Shown one piece after another: positions 1-7,502 of a DNA stretch of 23,204 bases; positions within the stretch are counted from its first letter, which is position 1; each line of letters opens with the position of its first letter. A model generated the notes under the pieces. That model was given only the letters and a program-made list of their open reading frames with translations. It was not told the origin of the DNA and ran no database searches. The translations under genes and the position numbers were made by a program. The stretch is taken from the IMG/VR virus record IMGVR_UViG_3300005613_000423, positions 1 to 23,204 of that record, one strand, 5' to 3'. Source of the DNA: a virus.

Positions 1-35
1 ACCAGCATCGCAGCTATGATTGCTATCCATCGCAT
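1..35 (-). CDS. 5' fragment of next late gene, signal-peptide-like start
   Basis: Only the first 11 codons lie in the window, reading MRWIAIIAAML and then running off the left edge. The ATG shares a base with the stop of the fibre gene (TAATG), and a GGGAG sequence lies about 10 bases upstream, so translational coupling to the fibre gene is likely. The visible residues have one arginine followed by a hydrophobic run, as at the start of a Sec signal peptide or membrane segment. Nothing can be said about function. An ATG two bases further on in another frame is possible but would not give the coupled start. Confidence 0.5.
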   Translation of the reverse strand, partial: MRWIAIIAAML

Positions 36-2647
36 TACTGTGCGCTCCCGATGTCGATGTTGAGCCCGCTGGAATACAGATACCCGTTCGTCCCGCCGAC
101 GGAGTCCCAGCGAGCGTCCAGCAACGCCTGTCCCGCAACCAGCGTGACGCTGCCTGTAGCCGCAACGATGCCGTTGGTATCGTAGTTGTCAATCGTGTAG
201 CTGCTCACGTCCCAGACCGCGCTGGTAATCACCGGAGAGTCATTGACGTAGCCGATCAGAACTGCGTTGGTTTGGCTCAGGGCGTTGGTCACAAACGGAG
301 GCGCGCCCGAAAACACCGGAGCATACGTCCCGGCGCTGACCAGCACCTCGATAGGGTCCAGCCGATCAACGTCGCTGTAGTCCCACTCGTAGTAACGCCG
401 GACATCACCGCTCCCGTCCTGCAGCGCCTTGATGCTGGGCCGCACGCCCTGGTTGAGGTAGTAGCTGTCAACGGGGATCACGCGGGCCGTGGAGCCACCG
501 CCGCTCGCGCTACCGTTCGCCGCCGCCGTGATTCTTCCGTCTGCATCTACCGTTATATCTGCCGCCGTGTAGCTGCCGGGGGTAACTGCGGTGCTTGCTA
601 TTTGGTCAGCGCCTACCGTGCCAGACTGGATGCCGGTGCCGGGGAGGTTGGTGATGCCCGCGCCGCTGCCAACAAACTGATCTCCTGTCTTGATCTTATC
701 GGGCGAGTAGACCCCTATGTCGCCGCTCGTCGCTTCTGCGAATAGTCCTGTAGAATTAGCCGTGAAGTACCCACCGTAAGAGCCTCCGAGCGCTTGCCCG
801 TAAACGCCGTAGTTGACCGCAATCCCGCTCACCCCATAATCGCCAGGGTTTGCAATGCCGTAGAGAGCGTAGTCGCCGGCCGACTGTGCAACGAGCGCGA
901 AGCTGCCTGCTGTGCCTGCTCTGATGACACCCGACGCGGGAACGTTCGCCGCTCCTGCCGCTAGATAGCCAGCACTAACCTGTACACTCGGCCCTTGAAA
1001 ATCCCATGCTCGATAGGTGATCCCATCATCGAAATCCACTCGGGGTATCCCCAGCGTAGAGTACAGCACGCGGTTCGCAACATCCCACACCTGATAGCCA
1101 GACGTGTCGTAGGTAGCCGCCATGTTAGTAACGGAGTTGCCGTCAAGGTTGAGGGGGCCGGTCATCGTCCCCCCCGCCAAAGGCAGGTAGCTTGCCGCCG
1201 TAATATCATCCGGCACCTGCCCATCCGTAACCGCCCCAGCCATCGCGGATAGCACAAGCTCGGACTGGTTGCTGTAGGCCGCGTCGCCTAGGTCTGCCGC
1301 CTGCAACGCGCTATCCGCCAGCGCCCCCTGCGCCGCCGTGGCAAAGTCCGTGCCGTTGCTGTAAGCCGCGCTTCCAAGAGGAACACCGCCAGGGCCGAAG
1401 AATCCACCTTCAGCAGTGATGCTCCCGTCGCCATGAGACTCCGCGCCGTCGCCTGCTACGATTGAATTATCATTCGAGACCGTTACAGCCCCGAGTCCAA
1501 TGGATGCGTTCCCCGTCATGATGTTGGTTTCGCCAGCAGTGAGGTACACGAGAGCCAGGTTTCCTATTCCGTCGAGCCCGGCAGTTCCAATCTCAACCCG
1601 TGAACTTGTAGAACCAACGGCTCCTCGAACCTGTGATCCGTTTGCGTAGTTGTTAAACACTATGGTCCCACCTGTGTTCACGCCATGGAACGAAGCCCCG
1701 CGGACGCTGGACCCAAACGTGTTTGTGGACAGATCGCCCACGTACCCCAAGACCTGAATGGCGTACGATGAGTTTCCTATCGTAATTGTGGCAGGCAAAG
1801 AGTTCCCAATCTTTCCCGCAATCAGGTGCCCTTGCCCGTTTCCTAACGTGACTGTAGACCCAGCTTCATCAGTGTGAGCCTCCACATTCCCGAGGTTCTC
1901 AACGTCGTTATCTTGGGCATCAAGAGATCCGCCAAGCTGCGGCGTCGTATCCTCGACGACGTTGGCCAGTTTAGTTGCAATTGCCGCATCCTGCACGTCG
2001 TTGCTCGCGTTCACGTCGGTCGTGAGCGTGTAATAGGTTAGGTTCGAGGATGCTACAGAAACCGCGGTTGTGCTTACGTAGGTCGAGACCCACGTATAGG
2101 TGGGCGTGACGTTGCTGTAGGTGTTCACCCAGTCGTACGCCTCGTCCCACTCTGCAGTGTTGTTCGTCCCATATGTATAGGAAAGCTGGATGCTGGCCGT
2201 GTCCCCGATGAAGTTGGTGGTGTCCCAGGCTGACCACTCTCGGGCGATTGTGCCTCGGGCGAGAGTCTTGTACTGCACGGGGTCCGTTTCCTGCACCTGG
2301 GTGATCTCAGCCTTGTAGCTGGCCCAGACGGGGATATTGGTGCTGGCCACCGTCAGCGTGGCATTCGTCCCGCCGGCGATCGCGAAGGGCCCAGCCTCTA
2401 GGGCGATGTCTCCACCCTCCTCTTTGAACACTCTGATCAGAACGTTGCCATCTGACACCGAGAAAGAAAAGTCGACGTCTATAGCCTCCGTACGGCTCGA
2501 CCAGATCCATTCGAATGCGTCCCAGTCTGCCTCCCCGTCATAGGCATCGAATGTTCCCGTTGATGTATGAGGCGTCAAAGCCACAGCCGTGCAGGAAAGC
2601 ATGACCGTGGCTATCAGTGCGACAAACAGATTGTGAGGCATTCTCAT
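35..2647 (-). CDS. Tail fibre-like protein with N-terminal signal sequence
   Basis: This 870-residue protein is the longest in the window and lies near the end of the late operon, where tail or fibre genes are expected. Residues 487-503 contain the LPLAGGTMTGPL block typical of phage fibre proteins. Residues 593-630 carry YGVYGQA-type Gly/Tyr repeats, and 660-714 hold GAGITNL and ADITVDADGRIT segments also common in fibres. It is rich in Ser, Thr, Gly and Asn with no enzymatic motif seen. Residues 1-24 look like a Sec signal (Arg, then LFVALIATVML, then Ala-rich), which is unusual for a fibre. The start is fixed by AGGAGAAG upstream and an ATGA overlap with the preceding gene. Receptor binding is inferred from family resemblance only. 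Confidence 0.75.
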   Translation of the reverse strand: MRMPHNLFVALIATVMLSCTAVALTPHTSTGTFDAYDGEADWDAFEWIWSSRTEAIDVDFSFSVSDGNVLIRVFKEEGGDIALEAGPFAIAGGTNATLTVASTNIPVWASYKAEITQVQETDPVQYKTLARGTIAREWSAWDTTNFIGDTASIQLSYTYGTNNTAEWDEAYDWVNTYSNVTPTYTWVSTYVSTTAVSVASSNLTYYTLTTDVNASNDVQDAAIATKLANVVEDTTPQLGGSLDAQDNDVENLGNVEAHTDEAGSTVTLGNGQGHLIAGKIGNSLPATITIGNSSYAIQVLGYVGDLSTNTFGSSVRGASFHGVNTGGTIVFNNYANGSQVRGAVGSTSSRVEIGTAGLDGIGNLALVYLTAGETNIMTGNASIGLGAVTVSNDNSIVAGDGAESHGDGSITAEGGFFGPGGVPLGSAAYSNGTDFATAAQGALADSALQAADLGDAAYSNQSELVLSAMAGAVTDGQVPDDITAASYLPLAGGTMTGPLNLDGNSVTNMAATYDTSGYQVWDVANRVLYSTLGIPRVDFDDGITYRAWDFQGPSVQVSAGYLAAGAANVPASGVIRAGTAGSFALVAQSAGDYALYGIANPGDYGVSGIAVNYGVYGQALGGSYGGYFTANSTGLFAEATSGDIGVYSPDKIKTGDQFVGSGAGITNLPGTGIQSGTVGADQIASTAVTPGSYTAADITVDADGRITAAANGSASGGGSTARVIPVDSYYLNQGVRPSIKALQDGSGDVRRYYEWDYSDVDRLDPIEVLVSAGTYAPVFSGAPPFVTNALSQTNAVLIGYVNDSPVITSAVWDVSSYTIDNYDTNGIVAATGSVTLVAGQALLDARWDSVGGTNGYLYSSGLNIDIGSAQ

Positions 2648-2958
2648 GGCGATTCTTCTCCTGCTGGCGGTGGTGCGGTTTGAATTGTTTTGTCCTGTTG
2701 CTGAAGATCTGCGACGACGAGCCCCACGAGCATATCGCGATAGTTGTCATGCACTCCCACTGTATCCCCGACCGCTGTGACGTCGGCAGGCAGATCTGTG
2801 GTGACGGTGCTGACGTAAAGGCTCGCTGGCCTCTCCTGCGCCAGCCGGCGGACGGATCGGTCGATCGAGAGATAGTAGTGCTCGGCGAGAAACTGATAGG
2901 GGAAAACGCTATCTCCGAGTAGTGGCCGGCAATCGTCTATGATGTCCTGGACGGTCAT
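2644..2958 (-). CDS. Small adaptor-like phage protein (DUF6682-like)
   Basis: This 104-residue protein opens with MTVQDIIDDCRPLL and has an all-alpha-looking N-terminal half with a Leu-Ala-Gln-Glu-Arg-Pro segment near residues 38-43. That resembles the small phage adaptor family DUF6682, in which an N-terminal helical bundle precedes a conserved RP. The match is by eye and loose. It overlaps the preceding adaptor-like gene by ATGA and is preceded by AGGAGGAAGCTC. Position between head genes and the fibre fits a head-tail connector part. The C-terminus is a short polar, Pro-rich tail. Confidence 0.55.
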   Translation of the reverse strand: MTVQDIIDDCRPLLGDSVFPYQFLAEHYYLSIDRSVRRLAQERPASLYVSTVTTDLPADVTAVGDTVGVHDNYRDMLVGLVVADLQQQDKTIQTAPPPAGEESP

Positions 2959-3575
2959 GAGCTTCCTCCTATGCTTCCGTCACGGTATTCCGCGGCGATG
3001 TCGGCTTTGGCCTTGGCGATCCAGTTCCGGAAGTCCAGACGTTGCGCTTCGGCTTCGGCCTTGTCCGTCCAGGTTTCCTGCGGGATCTTCAGGAGCGAAG
3101 CCAGAGCCCCCGACTGAATGGCCTCGGCGTAGTTGTTGAGCACCCAATCAGGAAGATCGGATGCTGATAGGTGGGGGACCAGTACAGCCTGCACATCGAG
3201 ACCGCTGGTGACGTCGTCGGTGGGGGCCGTGTCGAAGGTCAGTACGTTGGTGTTCGGATTGAAGCTGTAGTCGCGCCAGTTGATGACGGCGCCCTTGTCT
3301 CCGTTCGTGACGCCGGTCTCGCTGTTCCATCGAACCTCAACGATGACATCGATGCGGGCTGCGTACGTCACGGTGGATACCGTGGGGGCCAGCGTGTACT
3401 CCTTGGTGCCGTCGACCAGGTCGTAGCTATCAAGGTCTGGGCGCCAGACACGAGACTTCAGGCAGTACTTACGCGCAGCTTGAAGAATGTGCTGAGTGAA
3501 AAGGGGTTCGGGACACCCCGGCACCATCGCATGTGCGAAAGGAAATAGATCTGAAAATGCCGTGATGCGTGCCAT
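2955..3575 (-). CDS. Head-tail adaptor-like protein
   Basis: This 206-residue protein begins with a segment LFPFAHAMVPGCPEPL (residues 10-25), followed by a helical stretch ending in CLKSRVWRPDLD. This layout is typical of phage connector or adaptor proteins in which a PGCP-like motif precedes a helix ending in a tryptophan. A beta-rich middle and a helical C-terminus (residues 150-200) follow. The gene lies between an unknown head gene and a second small adaptor-like gene with which it overlaps by ATGA. The start has AAAGGGACACCCT upstream. The role is inferred from position and pattern; no adaptor homologue could be searched. Confidence 0.55.
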   Translation of the reverse strand: MARITAFSDLFPFAHAMVPGCPEPLFTQHILQAARKYCLKSRVWRPDLDSYDLVDGTKEYTLAPTVSTVTYAARIDVIVEVRWNSETGVTNGDKGAVINWRDYSFNPNTNVLTFDTAPTDDVTSGLDVQAVLVPHLSASDLPDWVLNNYAEAIQSGALASLLKIPQETWTDKAEAEAQRLDFRNWIAKAKADIAAEYRDGSIGGSS

Positions 3576-3593
3576 AGGGTGTCCCTTTCATCG

Positions 3594-4157
3594 TTACGCC
3601 TGCGCTTTGGCCTGCTTATCGAAGAACTCGTCGCGCTCTTTGTTGCCTTTGGCCAGTGATGCAAGAAACTCTTCCTCGCTCGCGGCCTTGAGTCTGGTGT
3701 ACACGTACTTCTTGACCTTGCCGACCTTCTTCCGCGGTTGCCCGGGCTTCTGCTCGTACTGGTTGTGGACAGCGTGGTCTGCGATCTCAAGGTAACTCTC
3801 GGGGAGGATAACCTCGGTCTCGCGCTTACAAATCATGACATCGCCATTCAGGGTCAACGTGACGTCCTCTTCGTCATTCGGGCTCGTCTTCGCCTGGAAG
3901 ATGACGCGATGATACTTCATCTTCGGTGGCAGGTTGCTTGCCGCACCGTTCGACTCTGCCTCGGCTGCTGCGTCAAGCTGGTCGAGCATTCCCTTGGGAA
4001 CGACCGACGTGTCGAACAGAACCCAACCGCCCTGGTTCTTGTATGCCCGCCAGATCTTGTCATCAAGCTCCTTGTCTTTGCGGTACTGCTCTGCGGTTTC
4101 TTTGTTCGGGAACGGTGTGCCCTTGTCGGACAGTTTCATTGGATTGGCTGCGCTCAT
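3594..4157 (-). CDS. Late-operon protein of unknown function
   Basis: I do not recognise this 187-residue protein. It has a charged N-terminal third, a central part with beta-like stretches (KMKYHRVIFQA, DVTLTLNGDVMICK) and a very basic segment PGQPRKKVGKVKKYVYTRL near residues 139-157, then a charged helical tail. It lies between a structural candidate and the adaptor-like genes, 18 bases upstream of the latter, so a head-completion or virion role is likely. AGGAGG lies about 11 bases before the ATG; a second ATG at codon 7 is an alternative start. Confidence 0.65.
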   Translation of the reverse strand: MSAANPMKLSDKGTPFPNKETAEQYRKDKELDDKIWRAYKNQGGWVLFDTSVVPKGMLDQLDAAAEAESNGAASNLPPKMKYHRVIFQAKTSPNDEEDVTLTLNGDVMICKRETEVILPESYLEIADHAVHNQYEQKPGQPRKKVGKVKKYVYTRLKAASEEEFLASLAKGNKERDEFFDKQAKAQA

Positions 4158-4203
4158 TGGCTTCTATGCCTCCTGCATGGGGGGTGTTGTGTTGAAAAGG
4201 GTA

Positions 4204-4228
4204 GGGGGACCACCCAGTGTGGCCCCCC
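4204..4228 (-). other. Strong GC-rich RNA hairpin between late genes
   Basis: On the minus strand GGGGGGCCAC is followed by a 5-base loop and GTGGTCCCCC, giving ten pairs with one G-U. The next bases are TACCCTTTTC, a weak U-run. This may be an inefficient terminator or an mRNA-stabilising or processing structure between the 244-residue and 187-residue genes. Confidence 0.6.
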
Positions 4229-4244
4229 GTCCCTGATTTACGGA

Positions 4245-4979
4245 CTAGTCGTCGTACTTGATCGCCTTGAACGACTGCAATTCGTCGTTCACGTTGACCA
4301 CGGTCGTGGAACTGAGCAGGAACCCTGCGAGGGTCTGCTCACCAACGGCCTGCGGCTTGTAATCATACATGCCGCCGATGAAACGGATCGTTCCGCTTCC
4401 GATGGCACGGGACAGCGTGACCTCGTCGGCCGCTTCGCCCTGTGTCGCCGTCAGTGCCTCGATCGTCGCCCAGTACTCTTTCGGACGGGCTTCGCCGCCA
4501 CGAGAGATGAGCACACGGCTGCCGGCACCAATGTAGTCGCCGGTGACGTCCTCGTTGAAGTGGCCAGTACGGTTGGCCGAGGTGTCCAGCGTCCAGGTGT
4601 CGATGTTCACAGCAACGGCATCGCCGCTCTGGTTCATCGGTGCCAGGTCTGGACCATAACGGTAGTCACGGTCGTCGCGTACGAGGTACACGCCTTCGCC
4701 ATAAGCGACGGAGGTCTGCAGTGCGGCGGTCAAGAGAACGCCACCCTCGTAGGGCTGGATGCCTGCGCCAGCGGCCAGATCGTCCTGGGTATCGCCAGCA
4801 CCGGGGATCAGAACGCCTTCGATTGCCGAGGCATCGCGCATGTTCTTATCCCAGTAGATGTGAGGAGCCACCGCGCCGGCATCGCCGGGAGCCATGACAA
4901 TCACTTCGTCGGGGACGAAGCCACAAGCGATGTAAACCGCTGCGCCAGTCCCATTGAAAGTTCCAGATACGCACTTCAT
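4245..4979 (-). CDS. Probable virion protein of unknown function, next to major capsid
   Basis: This 244-residue protein follows the major capsid gene directly and is bounded by strong hairpins on both sides. It is acidic and rich in Gly, Ala, Val and Thr with a predicted beta-rich character (MKCVSGTFNGTGAAVYIACG at the start, VAVNIDTWTLDTSANRTGHF in the middle). No transmembrane segment or enzymatic motif is visible. A gene of this kind next to an N4-gp56-type capsid gene is often a decoration or minor head protein, but that is inference from position. The start is supported by AAGGAAGG upstream. Confidence 0.65.
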   Translation of the reverse strand: MKCVSGTFNGTGAAVYIACGFVPDEVIVMAPGDAGAVAPHIYWDKNMRDASAIEGVLIPGAGDTQDDLAAGAGIQPYEGGVLLTAALQTSVAYGEGVYLVRDDRDYRYGPDLAPMNQSGDAVAVNIDTWTLDTSANRTGHFNEDVTGDYIGAGSRVLISRGGEARPKEYWATIEALTATQGEAADEVTLSRAIGSGTIRFIGGMYDYKPQAVGEQTLAGFLLSSTTVVNVNDELQSFKAIKYDD

Positions 4980-5019
4980 TGTTCGTTTCCTTCCTTATTC
5001 TGTTTCAGGTCTATGGGTT

Positions 5020-5041
5020 ACCCCCTCAACGTGAGGGGGGT
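5020..5041 (-). other. Hairpin directly after the major capsid gene
   Basis: On the minus strand CCCCCTC, a 5-base loop ACGTT and GAGGGGG form a seven-pair GC-rich stem between the capsid stop and the next ribosome binding site. No U-run follows, so it is not a classical terminator. A 3'-end stabiliser of capsid mRNA or an RNase processing site is plausible. Confidence 0.6.
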
Positions 5042-5060
5042 GTTCCCGTTACATTGCTGT

Positions 5061-6074
5061 CTAGCTCGGGTTCGCGGTGGCCGCGCACTCGATACGAGCA
5101 ATCCACTGCTCATTCAGGATAGCCGCGGCGAACCACGTCTTCCAACCAACCGAACCCTTCTGACCCAGCGGGTCGCCGCCACGAGGCGTCGGGTTCAGGA
5201 CGGCGATGTTCACGGCCTGACGTCCCTGAAGGCGGACACAAGCGTACGCATCGCGTGCAACCACCAGAAGCGGATACACGTCTGCCGAGGATGCCCCTGA
5301 CGGGATCGATCCATTCGACAGGTAAGTGGTGCCAGAAGCACCAGCGGCCGACCAGGGCTCGAACATCGGCGTCAGAATGAAGCGAACCTGCTCCACCGAA
5401 CCGATTTCGCCGGCCTGTGCCTGCCCGGGATTGCCATAAGCAACCACGTTCACGAATCCCGTGATCCCGCGAATGTCGGAATCGAGGTCCGTGTGCCCCA
5501 TTGCGAAGTAACCGCGCTCAACGCCCTGCGTCGAGATCTTCGCCGTCGGGCCGATGATCTGCGTCAGCGGGGAGGCCAGTGCGCGGGAGAACCCACGGGT
5601 GACCTTGCGGAGATCGCCACGAGTGACGGGTGAATTCACCAGCGTACGAGATGCCACGCCGGCTGCGTAGAAGACGTTCGTCCCGCCCTTCAGCACGTCG
5701 ATCGTCAGCGACTCGATGACCTTGGCGAACTGTTCGCCACTGCGGTCCATTGCCACCTGGAGGATCGGATCCTCGTGGGTGTCGGTGATGTGGTCTGTGA
5801 GTTCAGCGACATCGCCATACTGCTGCAGCGTGGCGGTGTAATCGGTGAACGTGATCGCGTGTCCCGCGGGGGCCACACCTTCCGCCAGCGGTGCGGTCGT
5901 CACAGGGAAACTGTGATACCGGCGCCACTTGCGAACCTTGCCGCTGTTCTGCTTATGGGTGTCCATCTGCCCGAACCGCTGCGTTACCATCAGAGGCTGA
6001 CCAACTCGAAGCAAACGAGCTGCTGCCTTGACGCCTACTCTGGGGGAAAGATCCCCATATGTGTTGACTGCCAT
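5061..6074 (-). CDS. Major capsid protein, N4-gp56 family
   Basis: This 337-residue protein shows the pattern of the N4-gp56 major capsid family: an N-terminal SPRVGV...LLRVGQPLMVTQRFGQ block (residues 10-36), KWRRY (49-53), PLAEGVAP (62-69), a LQQYGDVAELTD block (83-94) and HTDLDSDIR (194-202), which precede a GF(V)N stretch. The family forms an HK97-fold shell. It follows the scaffold and Com-like genes, as expected for a head operon. AAGGAGT lies upstream of the ATG. The coding region is intact and of ordinary family length. A strong hairpin follows the stop. Confidence 0.88.
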   Translation of the reverse strand: MAVNTYGDLSPRVGVKAAARLLRVGQPLMVTQRFGQMDTHKQNSGKVRKWRRYHSFPVTTAPLAEGVAPAGHAITFTDYTATLQQYGDVAELTDHITDTHEDPILQVAMDRSGEQFAKVIESLTIDVLKGGTNVFYAAGVASRTLVNSPVTRGDLRKVTRGFSRALASPLTQIIGPTAKISTQGVERGYFAMGHTDLDSDIRGITGFVNVVAYGNPGQAQAGEIGSVEQVRFILTPMFEPWSAAGASGTTYLSNGSIPSGASSADVYPLLVVARDAYACVRLQGRQAVNIAVLNPTPRGGDPLGQKGSVGWKTWFAAAILNEQWIARIECAATANPS

Positions 6075-6151
6075 TCTTCCTACTCCTTGTTTTTACCTGC
6101 TCTTTGCTCGGGGTCTCGTAGGTCCTCTGGCGTCAAAGCATTCCCTTGTTC

Positions 6152-6349
6152 TTACTTCGGCTTATGAAACTGCGGCCTTTCGCCGCAACGTCCACACTCT
6201 ACTTCGATGCCTGTCCCGCCTCCGAGCACACCCTTGAACAGGATGCGGTCGCAGTTGGGGCAGCGATGAATCTTCTCCCGTCCGATTGGGAGTCGATTCG
6301 CATGGCGATCATACTCGCCATTCCGTACCCGTCTGCGTTCGCTAGGCAT
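6152..6349 (-). CDS. Com-like zinc-ribbon protein
   Basis: This 65-residue protein has an Arg-rich N-terminus and a C-terminal zinc ribbon, CPNC at residues 30-33 and CGRC at 52-55, joined by RILFKGVLGGGTGIEVE. That spacing and the KG...IE(V/I)xCxRC pattern match phage Mu Com and its relatives. Mu Com binds an mRNA and activates its translation; that role is known for the family and not shown here. The ATG at 6349 lies inside the end of the scaffold gene, with GAGGA from the scaffold codons as ribosome binding site, so the two are translationally coupled. It separates scaffold from capsid. A role in RNA or DNA binding is likely; the target is unknown. Confidence 0.7.
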   Translation of the reverse strand: MPSERRRVRNGEYDRHANRLPIGREKIHRCPNCDRILFKGVLGGGTGIEVECGRCGERPQFHKPK

Positions 6350-7388
6350 CAGCTTCCTCATCAAATGCACTGTCAAGATCTTCGTCACTGTCAGTCTCGC
6401 CGCTCTTCTGGACGGACTTTTTCTGCCTGGTCGTGGCAGCGTTGAGCTTGTCCTTCTTGGCTTTCGCCTCGCGCTGATCCTTGGCAACACGTTCAGCTTC
6501 GGCCTTCTTCTCATCTGCGGCGGCCTTGGCTTCGTCCGTCTTGGTCTCAACACCGGTCTCAGACTTGAACCGGTTCAGAATCTGCGCAATGTCAGCCGCA
6601 TCGGTCACGGCGTCCATGTACTCCTGATACCGCTCGGACTGCTTGTTGCCCCACTCCTGGAAGTCGTCCGACGCGATAATGTCAGCCGCATCTGGGTGGC
6701 CGTGCTTCTCATCGCCGAGAGTCTCGTACAGAGCCTGCTCTGCAGCAGCCTGAGCCTGAGATGTGATCATCTCGCGCACCGGGGTGATCTCGCCCGTCAT
6801 CTTGTCGAACATGTGGCCCATCATGGCCTTCATCGCGTTGCTGATCTCGGGGAACATCTCGACGAACTCACCCATGGTCTTGGGCATCGGGGCCTCTTCG
6901 GTCCCGCCGTCACCGATCTCCATGTCCTTGAGAGAATCGAGGGCACCGTCCAGAAACTCTGAACGAGCCGTGTCCTTAGCTTCGGTTGCGGCCTTCTCGG
7001 CAGCAGCCTTCTGCTTTTCGGTGGGCTCGGTCGGCTTCTTGGCTGCGGCAGCTTCACGTTCCCGGGCAGCCTTGTCCTCTTCGGACTCTGCGGCCTTGGC
7101 AGCCTCTGCAGCTTTCGCCTCTTCGTCGGCAGCAGCCTTCTCGACAGCGGCTTTCTCTTCGGCTTCCTTCTCTTCGGGAGTCTGCTCTTCAGCGGCAGCA
7201 GCTTCTGCTTCATCAGCAGCCTTTTCCTCAGGGGTCTGCTCTTCGGCTGCGGCAGCCTCAGCGGCAGCTTCTGCGGCCGTGGTGTCGCCGTCGTCCTCGT
7301 CAAATGCAGCGTCAAGCTCGTTCGCCTCTTCGGGCGTTTCGAGTCCGCTATCGACTACTTGCTCATTGGCTTCTGTGTCGTCTGGCAT
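6342..7388 (-). CDS. Scaffold-like head assembly protein
   Basis: This 348-residue protein is extremely rich in Ala, Glu and Lys, with long helical or coiled-coil stretches and a Met-rich middle (FPEISNAMKAMMGHMFDKM, about residues 180-198). Such a composition, just upstream of the major capsid gene, is typical of phage scaffolding proteins, which line the procapsid and leave before or during packaging. An AEEQTPEEK block occurs twice (about residues 47-75). An acidic LDAAFDED motif lies at 25-32 and LDSAFDEE at 338-345, next to the C-terminus, where scaffolds often contact capsid. GGAGAAACACG precedes the ATG. Function is inferred from composition and order. Confidence 0.75.
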   Translation of the reverse strand: MPDDTEANEQVVDSGLETPEEANELDAAFDEDDGDTTAAEAAAEAAAAEEQTPEEKAADEAEAAAAEEQTPEEKEAEEKAAVEKAAADEEAKAAEAAKAAESEEDKAAREREAAAAKKPTEPTEKQKAAAEKAATEAKDTARSEFLDGALDSLKDMEIGDGGTEEAPMPKTMGEFVEMFPEISNAMKAMMGHMFDKMTGEITPVREMITSQAQAAAEQALYETLGDEKHGHPDAADIIASDDFQEWGNKQSERYQEYMDAVTDAADIAQILNRFKSETGVETKTDEAKAAADEKKAEAERVAKDQREAKAKKDKLNAATTRQKKSVQKSGETDSDEDLDSAFDEEADA

Positions 7389-7417
7389 CGTGTTTCTCCG
7401 TTACGTGTTCTCTTGAC

Positions 7418-7494
7418 TGGTAGCAGGAGTAGGATTTGAACCTACGACCTCCAGGCTATGAACCTAGCGAGCTCCCGGACTGCTCCATCCTGCA
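7418..7494 (-). tRNA. tRNA-Met (CAT), initiator type
   Basis: The 77-nt gene folds as a full cloverleaf: acceptor TGCAGGA/TCCTGCT, D stem GAGC/GCTC, anticodon stem CTAGG/CCTGG, loop TTCATAG with anticodon CAT (7458-7460), T stem GTAGG/CCTAC with loop TTCAAAT, and an encoded ACCA end. Two features mark an initiator tRNA: the 1-72 position is a mismatch (T-T here, C-A in E. coli) and the D stem has A11-T24. D loop, AGGTC variable loop and T loop also resemble bacterial tRNA-fMet. The anticodon stem has AGG/CCT in place of the usual three G-C pairs. It lies within the head operon, between the 257-residue gene and the scaffold gene. Confidence 0.93.
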
Positions 7495-7502
7495 CCTAAA
7501 AA

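Noticed and set aside
3738-5300. 520-codon open frame on the plus strand
   Set aside because: It lies opposite the capsid-side genes, which have ribosome binding sites, overlaps and recognisable families. Its protein is low in recognisable domains, and long antisense frames are common in G+C-rich coding DNA.
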